Shown: in pieces, positions 17,465 through 25,208 of the stretch
How positions within the stretch are numbered: position 1 is the first letter of the stretch
Layout of the letters: each line of letters opens with the position of its first letter
Assembly (NCBI GenBank): GCA_028874905.1
Contig: JAPPGZ010000010.1
Coordinates: 1-50,597 of the forward strand
Reading direction: 5' to 3'
DNA length: 50,597 bases
Source: Gemmatimonadota bacterium
GTDB taxonomy: Bacteria; Gemmatimonadota; Gemmatimonadetes; Longimicrobiales; Gaopeijiaceae
Made by a program: the position numbers and the translations under genes
The notes under the pieces: model-generated
Told to the model about the DNA's origin: nothing
What the model saw: the letters and a program-made list of their open reading frames with translations, nothing else
The model's database searches: none

Positions 17465-19351
17465 ATGACACGCGCCAACGCCCACTGGGCGATGCCTGCG
17501 GTGCTCTTCTGCGCCGCCTTCGCGGAACCGCAGGCCGCATGGGCGCTTCAAGCTTCGGCAGAGGCGTCTGAACCCGTGTGCAGTTCCGCGCGGATCGGCA
17601 ACGTCTTCGTGGACAACCACACCGTCTTCGAGCTGGACCGGGTGTCCCCCGGCGAAGGCGATGGCTGGACCGCTTTCATCGACAAGGCGCGTACGATCGC
17701 CAGCCGCCTGCATTGGCGCACCCGCCGAAGCTTCCTCGAAAACGAACTGCTATTCGCGACCGGAGACTGTCTCGACCCTCTGCTCCTGGACGAATCGGGA
17801 CGCATTCTCCGCGCCCTGCCCTTCATCACGGACGCGGACGTCTACGCCGTGCCCGTCGCGGCGGACGAAGTGCACGTCGTGGTCGACACCCAGGACGACT
17901 GGACGCTCAAGATTGACCTGCGCGGCGACTTCGACCAGGGCCCGAGATTGACGTACGCCGGCTTCACCGAGGAGAACCTGTTCGGGACGGGCACGCTGCT
18001 CGGCTTCTACCTGCGCGAGCGCGACGAGACGCGCGACCTCGGACTGGAACTGAGCACGCTCCAGTTGGCCGGCACGCGCCTTGATGGCCGTATTGGCGGG
18101 GGCCGCACGCGCACAGGGGTCTTCTTTCACGAGTCGCTCACCTATCCGTTCGTCGGTGAGGTGGGACGCTGGGCCTTCATCGAATCGTATTCCTACCGCG
18201 AAGACCTCTTCAGGTACGCAGCCCCGGTGGGGTCGCCGTTCACCAACGTCAGCCTGCCGATCCAGACCCGTCGCGCCGCAACCACACTGGGCCTGCGCCT
18301 CGGGACACCGGGTGATCTCACGGTGCTGGGCGCGGGCGTGTCATGGGAAGACGTCACGTTTTCGGGCTTTCCACAAGACGTCACGGTCGTGAAGGACTTC
18401 GACTTCTCAAACCCCGTCCCCGCCGACTCCGCCACGGTTGAGATGGTCCGTTCGCAGGTCAATCCTCGCCGCGCCGCGCATGTGAACATCGTGGCGGGGA
18501 AGAGGAGCATCCGGTACATCCGGCGCAGGGGGCTGGATGCGGTGCGGGGCGATCAGGACGTCACGCTGGGCACGCAGGCGCTGGTCTCCCTCGGATCCAG
18601 TCTCGGCGCCTTCGAAACGTCGCCGGGTAACAGATCTCACGAACTGCGCGGCAGACTATCGCTCTTCGGAGGGGCGGCCGGAGACAGCTGGGTGTTCAAC
18701 AGCGAACTCAATGTCGAGGGAGCGCGACTCGTCAACGGCAACCGATCCGACCGCGGATTCCGGGACGTCGTGGCGGAATTCGGCGCCTACTTCTACTGGC
18801 AACCCGGCCGGCGTGCGACCGGTCCGGATGCAGTCCCCAGTACAGCGTCGGCAGTGCCGCGACACACGTTGGTGCTGGGCGTGAAAGGCGCCGGTGGCTG
18901 GAACAGCTTTCTCCCGTTCCAGCTCAACCTGGGAGGTCCCTTCGGGATACGAGGATACGACCGCGCGGAATTCCCGGCCGCGCAGAAACTCGTGGCCCAT
19001 CTGGAAGACCGCATCATGCTGGACGGCCCCTTCAGCGACCTCTTCGATCTCGGCCTCACCCTGTTCGCGGACGCGGGCGCCGGATGGCAGGGTACGGTAC
19101 CGTTCGCTACGGATTCAGAACTCCAGGGTGCTGTGGGCGCAGGCTTGCGGTTCGTCTTTCCGGCGGGCTCACGCCAGGTTACACGGCTCGACCTGGCCGT
19201 TCCGATGAAGCAGGGAGGACTCCGCGCCCTGCAGTTCCGGGTGGGCTTCAGTGCCGTCAGCCTCCTGGCGGGGTTCGGCGACGAGCAGGTCCGGCGGAGC
19301 CGCAGCGGGAGTCAGGCCGCGACCCTGTTCGGCGGTCAGTTCAATCGCTGA
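17465..19351 (+). CDS. Outer-membrane beta-barrel protein (Omp85/D15-like)
   Basis: A 628-residue surface-antigen-like protein. A signal peptide is evident (hydrophobic stretch ending near A-A-W-A-L-Q-A). After residue 45 there are POTRA-like elements (RIGNVFVDNHTVFEL, RRSFLENELLFATGD, DADVYAVPVAADEVHVVVDTQD), then a long beta-rich C-terminal region with alternating aromatic strands. The late segment FQLNLGGPFGIRGYDRAEF carries the G-x-R-G-Y motif that corresponds to the conserved (V/I)RG(F/Y) of the Omp85 barrel lumen loop. The protein is shorter than BamA (usually 750-800 residues) with few POTRA repeats. It may be a specialised Omp85 member rather than BamA. The start is uncertain: ATG 17465 lacks a clear ribosome site, and a GTG at 17417 is an alternative. 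It is divergent from maeB. Confidence 0.75.
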   Translation: MTRANAHWAMPAVLFCAAFAEPQAAWALQASAEASEPVCSSARIGNVFVDNHTVFELDRVSPGEGDGWTAFIDKARTIASRLHWRTRRSFLENELLFATGDCLDPLLLDESGRILRALPFITDADVYAVPVAADEVHVVVDTQDDWTLKIDLRGDFDQGPRLTYAGFTEENLFGTGTLLGFYLRERDETRDLGLELSTLQLAGTRLDGRIGGGRTRTGVFFHESLTYPFVGEVGRWAFIESYSYREDLFRYAAPVGSPFTNVSLPIQTRRAATTLGLRLGTPGDLTVLGAGVSWEDVTFSGFPQDVTVVKDFDFSNPVPADSATVEMVRSQVNPRRAAHVNIVAGKRSIRYIRRRGLDAVRGDQDVTLGTQALVSLGSSLGAFETSPGNRSHELRGRLSLFGGAAGDSWVFNSELNVEGARLVNGNRSDRGFRDVVAEFGAYFYWQPGRRATGPDAVPSTASAVPRHTLVLGVKGAGGWNSFLPFQLNLGGPFGIRGYDRAEFPAAQKLVAHLEDRIMLDGPFSDLFDLGLTLFADAGAGWQGTVPFATDSELQGAVGAGLRFVFPAGSRQVTRLDLAVPMKQGGLRALQFRVGFSAVSLLAGFGDEQVRRSRSGSQAATLFGGQFNR

Positions 19352-19428
19352 CCCCCGCAGGGGATCGCAACCGTTGAACGAATGGATGACTTCGGCCCGA
19401 GCCGTGCAGCCGCAGGAGTTACAAACAT

Positions 19429-19457
19429 TTGACTTCAAGAGCTTTCGGCGATAAAAT
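19429..19457 (+). promoter_or_regulatory. Sigma-70 type promoter of sigma factor gene
   Basis: TTGACT (19429-19434) and TAAAAT (19452-19457) with an ideal 17-base spacer. Transcription would begin near 19464, leaving a leader of about 117 bases before the TTG start at 19581. The leader is long enough for post-transcriptional control, but I see no known structure in it. Confidence 0.65.
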
Positions 19458-19580
19458 GATCCCACTTTCTCCATGATCCGCGCGCCACCGCGAAGAGATC
19501 CCGCCGCGCTTCGCGATGCTTCCGGCCTCAGGGTCTACGGGGAAGGTCAGGATGCAATAACCCTTCACAGGAGGACGGCA

Positions 19581-20441
19581 TTGTTCGCAGCCTCGCGCGG
19601 TCTCGATTCCTTTGATCAGTATCTCCAGGATGTGGAACGTTATCCCCTAATCTCGGACCCCGAAGAAGAGAGGGCGTTGGCGCGAAGAGCTCGAACAGGT
19701 GACAAGGAAGCGGCGGAACGCCTCGTTACCGCCAACCTCCGGTTCGTCATTTCCTACGTGAAGAAGTACCAGGGACGCGGACTGGGACTCGCCGAGTTGG
19801 TGTGCATCGGGAACGAGGGGTTGCTGAAGGCCGTGAAGAAGTTCGATCCCGAGAAGGGCGTGAAGTTCATCTCCTATGCCGTTTGGTGGATCCGCCAGAC
19901 TGTGCTTCAAGCCCTCGCCGAGCAGACCCGCTCCGTGCGCATCCCCCTGAACCAGAATTCGAACCTTGCCCGGCTGGCGCGGACCAACACGACCCTGACG
20001 CAGCAACTCGGCCGCACTCCAACCGACCAGGAACTCGCTCGCGAGATGGGCGAGCCGGTAGACACGGTCCGTGCACTGCGCAGAGTGGCGGCCGCCGAAC
20101 TCAGCCTGGACGCGCCCCTGGACCGCGGCGACCGTGACAGTGCCAGCTTCGGCGAGCGCTTCGCCGGCGCCGATGCCGCCGAGATCGAGGAGGATGTCGA
20201 GGCTCTGGCCCGCCGCGACTACCTCGAGAGCATGTTCGACTGCTACCTCACCGAGCGGGAACGGAAGATCCTCTACCTGTACTACGGTCTCGACGACGGC
20301 GAAGAGCGCACCCTCGAGGAAATCGGCTCGCTTCTCGGTGTCACGCGGGAGCGCATCCGCCAAATCCGCAACCGTGCCTTCGAGAAGCTCCGCGACAGCC
20401 CGCACGGCGACTCTCTACAGGGGTTTTGGACAGCGAACTGA
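19581..20441 (+). CDS. RNA polymerase sigma factor, RpoD/SigA family (group 2-like)
   Basis: A 286-residue sigma-70 factor without region 1.1. Seen in order: region 1.2 (SFDQYLQDVERYPLISDPEEE), region 2 (TANLRFVISYVKKYQGRGLGLAELVCIGNEGL, KFDPEKGVKFISYAVWWIRQ), region 3 (GRTPTDQELAREMG) and region 4 (LTERERKILYLYYGLDDGEERTLEEIGSLLGVTRERIRQIRNRAFEKLR). The start is TTG 19581, not an ATG 108 bases upstream, because AGGAGG stands 6 bases before it and region 1.2 begins just after. The group could include the organism's main sigma factor, but the lack of region 1.1 and the short length favour an alternative group 2 role. It converges on ssb with a 10-base gap. Its own promoter is a good -35/-10 match. 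Confidence 0.95.
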   Translation: MFAASRGLDSFDQYLQDVERYPLISDPEEERALARRARTGDKEAAERLVTANLRFVISYVKKYQGRGLGLAELVCIGNEGLLKAVKKFDPEKGVKFISYAVWWIRQTVLQALAEQTRSVRIPLNQNSNLARLARTNTTLTQQLGRTPTDQELAREMGEPVDTVRALRRVAAAELSLDAPLDRGDRDSASFGERFAGADAAEIEEDVEALARRDYLESMFDCYLTERERKILYLYYGLDDGEERTLEEIGSLLGVTRERIRQIRNRAFEKLRDSPHGDSLQGFWTAN

Positions 20442-20451
20442 AGGCTCCAGG

Positions 20452-20787
20452 CTAGTCTTCCGCTTTCGGGGTCAGCATGATCATCTCCCGGGCCCTCACT
20501 TCGGCCGTCGGAATCGTGACTCCGTCCCTTTCATAGGAGTCGTACTGCAGGTATCCCTCGACAAATAGCTTGTCGCCCTTGGACACGTAGTCCTCCGCCA
20601 CCTGCGCAAGCCGGCCCCACAGGTTCACTCGATGCCAGTCGGTTCGCTCCTCGGGCTGCTCTCCCCCGGTGCGCCAATTCGTAGCCAGGGAAACCCGCGC
20701 GACCTTCACCCCGGCGCTGGTGACACGGACATCGGGATCGCTCCCAACGTTGCCCACCAGGATGATCTTGTTGACGGATCGGCTCAC
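20452..20787 (-). CDS. ssb: Single-stranded DNA-binding protein, short form
   Basis: Binds single-stranded DNA during replication, repair or recombination. The 111-residue protein begins SRSVNKIILVGNVGSDPDVR and includes the OB-fold signatures WRTGGEQPEERTDWHRVNLWGRLAQVAEDYVSKGD and VEGYLQYDSYERDG. The GTG at 20787 is chosen because GGAGG lies 8 bases upstream and homology begins there. Unusually, the protein stops right after the OB fold (LTPKAED) and lacks the flexible linker and the acidic D-D-D-I-P-F tip used to recruit partner proteins. It could be a secondary SSB, with a full-length copy elsewhere. It lies 169 bases downstream of polA on the same strand. Confidence 0.92.
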   Translation of the reverse strand: MSRSVNKIILVGNVGSDPDVRVTSAGVKVARVSLATNWRTGGEQPEERTDWHRVNLWGRLAQVAEDYVSKGDKLFVEGYLQYDSYERDGVTIPTAEVRAREMIMLTPKAED

Positions 20788-20956
20788 AGTCCATTCCTCC
20801 GTTGTTGTCGGCTCGAGCGACGGCGACGCCCTTGCGGCGGGCCGGGTCCGCTCCCATACCGGATGACCGTTGCGCACGGAAGATGAGCCCGGCCGTTGGG
20901 CGCCTACATGGCAGGATGGGACAGATTGCAGCAGAGTGTGCGGCAAGGCGGGGCAC

Positions 20957-23752
20957 CTACACCTTGCAGTCGTACCAGGTCTTTCCCGTGCCCACATCCA
21001 CCCGCAGCGGCACGTTGAGATCCATGGCCGACTCCATCACGTCCACGACCGTCCCCGTCACCTCGGCGACCCGTTCTTCGTCGATCTCGAACACGAGTTC
21101 GTCGTGCACCTGCAGGACCATGCGAACGCCTGGCGTCTCCCCTACGACGTGCCACAGGCGGATCATCGCCACCTTGATCAGGTCGGCCGCCGTACCCTGG
21201 ATCGGCGTGTTCTGCGCCACCCGCTCACCAAACTGGCGCACGTTCCAGGCGCGAGCGCGCAGTTCCGGCACGAATCGGCGCCGCCCCATGAGGGTGGCCA
21301 CGTACCCCAGCTCCTTCGCCTGCGCCACCTGTTCATCCAGGAACCGCCGCACGCCCGAGAACCGTTCGAAGTACTGCGCAATGAAGCGCTTCGCTTCCTC
21401 CATCGGAATCCCCAGTTGACGGGCGAGCGAGAACGGACCCTGACCGTAAAGGGTCGCGAAGTTCACCGTCTTGGCCTGGTCGCGCATCCTCCCGGTCACC
21501 TCGTCCACGGGCACCTCGAATATCACCGCCGCAGTTTCGCGGTGGACGTCCTTTCCTTCGCGAAAGGCCGTGACAAAGACCTCGTCCCCCGAAAAGTGCG
21601 CCAGAATGCGGAGTTCGATCTGCGAGTAGTCCGCGGTCATCAGCAGGAACCCCGGAGGGGCGACGAATCCCCGGCGTATCTCCCGCCCGACTGCGGTGCG
21701 GATAGGGATGTTCTGGAGATTGGGGTCGGAGGACGATAGCCGGCCGGTCGCGGCAACCGTCTGGTTGAAGGTCGTGTGAATGCGTCGTGTTTCGGAGTTG
21801 ACCAGCGCCGGCAAGGCGTCCACGTAGGTGTTCCTGAGCTTCTCGAGTTGCCGATAGTCCAGGAGCAGCCGCGGCAGCTGGTGTCCGCGAAGCGCCAATT
21901 CCTCAAGCACCGACGAATCCGTGGAAGGACCTGTCTTGGTCCGCTTGAGGACAGGCAGTTCAAGACGCTCGAAGAGGACTTCGCGCAGCTGCGGCGTCGA
22001 GTTGATGTTGAACTCCGTGCCCGCCACGCGGTGAATGTCGTTCCGAATGAGACGCAGTTCGTTGCCCAGTCTGCGGCTCATCTCCGCAAAGAAGGCGGAA
22101 TCGATCCCGACGCCGTTCATCTCCATGTCGGCCAGGACCGGGATCAGCGGTATCTCCAGTTCCTCGAAGAGCGTCTTCAGCGACCTGTCGTCCGGGCCCG
22201 ACGGTGGATCCGCGAGGCGTTCACGGAACAGGGACCAGAGCCGAATTGGAAACTCGACCTGCTCGCACACGAAATCGAGTGCGTCCTCCCCAGACACCTC
22301 GCCCAGGGTGCGCCGCTTCCTGCCCGTGCCGAGCACCCTGGCGGGCGGCGTGGCCGCGACGCCGAGAAAGTCCGTGGCGAGGGCGGCGAGATCCTGATGG
22401 CGGCGTCCCGGGTCCAGGACGTAGGATGCCACCATGACGTCCCGGAAGGGTCCGCCCAGTTTCAGCCCGGCACGCCGGCACGCGATCAGCGAACCCTTGA
22501 TGTCATGGCCGATCTTGACGATTGCGGGGTCGGCCAGTACGGAGCGTATCGAAGCGAACGCCTCGTGATCGAGCGGTGGCAGGTTGGCAGGGTGCGCGTC
22601 ATCCCCCTCCCCGAGCGCCAGCGACATCGTGGTCTCGTGCCCGACCGGCAGGTAGTACGAGGTGTCCGCTGCTGCGGCAACAGCCATGCCGGCAACACCG
22701 CCGCGCGTGGGCTGCAGGCTGCGGTTCAACACCGCCACAGCCATCCGTCCCCGCTCTCGGCAAGCCTGGGCAACCTCCCGCAGCTGGTCTGGATCCGTAA
22801 CGAGCACTCGCCTGGACCGCGCCATCGACGGGCCGCTCTCGACCGTACCGGCGCCGCCTTCGGCGTCCAGCCGGTCCAGCAGGTTCCGGAACTCCAGGTC
22901 GACGAACAGGGTCCGCAGACGCTCGTTGTCGGGTTCCGAAGTGCGCAGGTCCTCCAGATCAGTGTCGAGTTCGAGGTCCGTGCGAATCGTGACCAGCTCC
23001 CTGGACAGGAGGATCTGATCCCGGTGCTCCAGCAGCGACTCGCGCGGCCGCTTGGCCTTCACTTCCGCGGCACGGGAAAGCACCTCGTCCAGCGTGCCGT
23101 ACTGTTCCAGGAGCTTAACCGCGGTCTTCGGGCCGATTCCCGGCGCCCCGGGCACATTGTCCGAGCTGTCACCAACGAGCGCCAGGTAGTCGACGACCTG
23201 ACCGGGTGCGACCCCCAGCTTACTGGTCGCCGCTTTTTCGTCCACCCAGTTGGCCGCCACGCCGTGAGGCCCGCCACGTCCAGGATTCAACAACTGCACA
23301 CCTGGACCCACCAGCTGAAAGAAATCCTTGTCGCCGGACACGATCACGACCTCCAGCCCCACTGCCACCGCCCGCGCCGCCAGTGTCCCGATCACGTCGT
23401 CCGCCTCCCATCCCTCCACCGCAACCACTTGGTCGCGGAAGGCTTCGACCATCTCCCGGATGCGGGGAAGGCTGTCGCGCAGCTCTTGGGGCATCTTCTC
23501 GCGCGTGGCCTTGTATCCCGGGTACAGCTTTTCCCTGTGACTGCGCCCCGAATCGAAAACGACCGCAATGTAGTCGGGCTCGTAGTCGTCCCGGATGCCG
23601 TAGAGGAAGTTGGCAAAGCCGAACGGTGCCGACGTGTTCTCGCCGCGCGCGTTCGTGAGCGGACGGTTCAGGAACGCAAAGAAGGAACGATAGATCAGCG
23701 CGTATGCATCGATCAGAAAGATGCGCAGCGCGGTTTTGGGTGGGATTTCCAT
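20957..23752 (-). CDS. polA: DNA polymerase I
   Basis: A 931-residue repair and Okazaki-fragment polymerase. The N-terminal 5'-3' exonuclease/flap domain is complete (IDAYALIYRSFFAF, VFDSGRSHREKLYPGYKATR, EADDVIGTLA, SGDKDFFQL, LVGDSSDNVPGAPGIGPKTA). The middle 3'-5' exonuclease domain is present but its acidic residues are missing: the Exo I D-x-E is replaced near residues 341-343 by V-L-N, and Exo II reads GHDIKGS. The polymerase domain has motif A with Asp708 (TADYSQIELRI), motif B with Arg757 and Lys761, and motif C with Asp884 (QVHDELVFE). The ATG at 23752 fits homology; 40 further upstream codons are open but not family-like. Proofreading is therefore probably absent, as in Taq polymerase. 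Confidence 0.97.
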   Translation of the reverse strand: MEIPPKTALRIFLIDAYALIYRSFFAFLNRPLTNARGENTSAPFGFANFLYGIRDDYEPDYIAVVFDSGRSHREKLYPGYKATREKMPQELRDSLPRIREMVEAFRDQVVAVEGWEADDVIGTLAARAVAVGLEVVIVSGDKDFFQLVGPGVQLLNPGRGGPHGVAANWVDEKAATSKLGVAPGQVVDYLALVGDSSDNVPGAPGIGPKTAVKLLEQYGTLDEVLSRAAEVKAKRPRESLLEHRDQILLSRELVTIRTDLELDTDLEDLRTSEPDNERLRTLFVDLEFRNLLDRLDAEGGAGTVESGPSMARSRRVLVTDPDQLREVAQACRERGRMAVAVLNRSLQPTRGGVAGMAVAAAADTSYYLPVGHETTMSLALGEGDDAHPANLPPLDHEAFASIRSVLADPAIVKIGHDIKGSLIACRRAGLKLGGPFRDVMVASYVLDPGRRHQDLAALATDFLGVAATPPARVLGTGRKRRTLGEVSGEDALDFVCEQVEFPIRLWSLFRERLADPPSGPDDRSLKTLFEELEIPLIPVLADMEMNGVGIDSAFFAEMSRRLGNELRLIRNDIHRVAGTEFNINSTPQLREVLFERLELPVLKRTKTGPSTDSSVLEELALRGHQLPRLLLDYRQLEKLRNTYVDALPALVNSETRRIHTTFNQTVAATGRLSSSDPNLQNIPIRTAVGREIRRGFVAPPGFLLMTADYSQIELRILAHFSGDEVFVTAFREGKDVHRETAAVIFEVPVDEVTGRMRDQAKTVNFATLYGQGPFSLARQLGIPMEEAKRFIAQYFERFSGVRRFLDEQVAQAKELGYVATLMGRRRFVPELRARAWNVRQFGERVAQNTPIQGTAADLIKVAMIRLWHVVGETPGVRMVLQVHDELVFEIDEERVAEVTGTVVDVMESAMDLNVPLRVDVGTGKTWYDCKV

Positions 23753-23969
23753 AGGTCGGCCGAATTCGACCCGGTCCGCGGCGCCCTGGCAAAGGTACGC
23801 TGCGGTTGGGCCGGCACGGGGCCCCGGAGTAACTTGCAAGCGGACCGGCATGGCAATATAACGAGATCGCAACGGATGCAGCGGCGCGCTGAACAGCCGC
23901 GATGCTTCCGGGTCAAGACACCAGGCGAAAGCATGTAGACATGCGACATCCAGCGGCGGGTTGATTGGA
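23753..23969. promoter_or_regulatory. Divergent polA / mscS intergenic region with palindrome
   Basis: Contains the perfect palindrome GCATGT-AG-ACATGC at 23931-23944, 25 bases before the mscS start, and a small AT-rich patch (23855-23860) that would read TATATT toward polA. The palindrome is a candidate operator for the mscS gene; the two promoters are not clear from sequence. Confidence 0.3.
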
Positions 23970-25208
23970 ATGCGGTTCCGGCCACGCTACCGTTCCCGAC
24001 GCCGGGTGCCTTGGCCGGGCCTCCTGGCGCTCGTGGTTCTGGCCGGCTGCCGTGAAGACGATTCCGCGCCCGGAGGGGACGCCGCGACACCAGTGCCCGC
24101 GGTTGAGCAGCCCGGGGCTTCCGACACCACGCAGACGCCGCCGACGGACACCGCGGCGGCGACAGACTCGGCAGCCCTGGCAATCGATGTGGCAACCGAC
24201 ACCGTAGCCGCATCCGGCTCCCTGGCCATCGACTCTCTCACGGCAAGGCTGAACGAGATCATGGCCGCACAGGAACGCATCCTCGGCCGACTCGAACTGA
24301 TGGAGGCCGCGGGAGTGCAAGACACGACGTCCGCGGATGCGGCACCAGCCGAACCCCAGGGGCTCGACCTGGAGGAAGCGAGGGATGAAGTCCAGAGTCT
24401 CGGGGTCAGCATCTTCTGGTCGCTCCTGGTACTCGTGGTTTTCCACTTCCTCATCCGCGCCCTCATCTGGATCCTGGAGACCCTCGCCGAACGCAGCGTC
24501 CGGCGCCGGCTCACGTTCAAGTGGCTGATTCCCATCACACGCATGCTGCTATGGGGAGTCGCGGGCTACCTGATCGTGCGCACGATCTTCCGGGTCGATG
24601 CCCAGGGATTGCTCGCGGCCAGCGCGGCACTCGGGGTCGCGCTCGGATTCGCGGCGCAGGATCTGCTCAAGAACGTTTTCGGCGGCCTGATCGTCGTGTT
24701 CGACCAGCCCTTCCAGGTCGGTGACAAGATCAGGGTAGGCGGGACATACGGGGAAGTGGTCTCGATCGGCCTGCGTTCGACGCGCATCGTGACCGCCGAC
24801 GACAACCTCGTGACCGTACCGAACTCCCAGGTCGTGCAGGAACAGGTGGCAAACGCCAACGCCGGCCAGCTCAACTGCCAGGTAGTCACGGATCTCTACC
24901 TTCCCGGCCGGGTCGACGAAAAGAAGGCAAAGGAGATCGCCTTCGACGCGGCCGTGACCTCGCAGTACGTCTTCCTCGAAAAGCCCATCCAGGTCTTTGT
25001 CGCCGACCAGTTCCGCACCACCTTCGTGACCCACGTCAGGGTGCGTGCCTACGTGCTCGATCCACGTTTCGAGTTCCTTCTGCAAAGCGACATCACCGAG
25101 CGCGCCCGGGAAGGCTTCAGAGCCGAGGGCCTGGCGGCAGAGCATGAATGGTATCCGCCAGCCGACCCCGGCGACGCGGCCGATTTCGCCGGTCCGGCAG
25201 AGCCGTGA
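23970..25208 (+). CDS. MscS-family mechanosensitive channel with lipoprotein-type signal
   Basis: A 412-residue channel protein. The N-terminus has a signal ending in LVVLAGC (Cys about 27), followed by a long low-complexity Ala/Thr/Asp/Pro region with a short coiled-coil segment (SLTARLNEIMAAQERILGRLELM). Membrane helices lie at about 147-170, 184-203 and 213-235. The pore-lining helix AASAALGVALGFAAQDLLKNVFGG and the beta domain IVVFDQPFQVGDKIRVGGTYGEVVSIGLRST are classic MscS. The C-terminal alpha/beta domain is present. A lipoprotein-like leader on an MscS channel is uncommon. Its stop overlaps the next start as GTGA, so it is coupled to the large ATPase-like protein. The role is probably osmotic or turgor sensing, or ion release controlled by that partner. 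Confidence 0.88.
   Translation: MRFRPRYRSRRRVPWPGLLALVVLAGCREDDSAPGGDAATPVPAVEQPGASDTTQTPPTDTAAATDSAALAIDVATDTVAASGSLAIDSLTARLNEIMAAQERILGRLELMEAAGVQDTTSADAAPAEPQGLDLEEARDEVQSLGVSIFWSLLVLVVFHFLIRALIWILETLAERSVRRRLTFKWLIPITRMLLWGVAGYLIVRTIFRVDAQGLLAASAALGVALGFAAQDLLKNVFGGLIVVFDQPFQVGDKIRVGGTYGEVVSIGLRSTRIVTADDNLVTVPNSQVVQEQVANANAGQLNCQVVTDLYLPGRVDEKKAKEIAFDAAVTSQYVFLEKPIQVFVADQFRTTFVTHVRVRAYVLDPRFEFLLQSDITERAREGFRAEGLAAEHEWYPPADPGDAADFAGPAEP

Noticed and set aside
21776..23938. Open frame of 720 codons on the + strand
   Set aside because: Antisense to polA, which has full motifs; no ribosome site and shadow-like composition.
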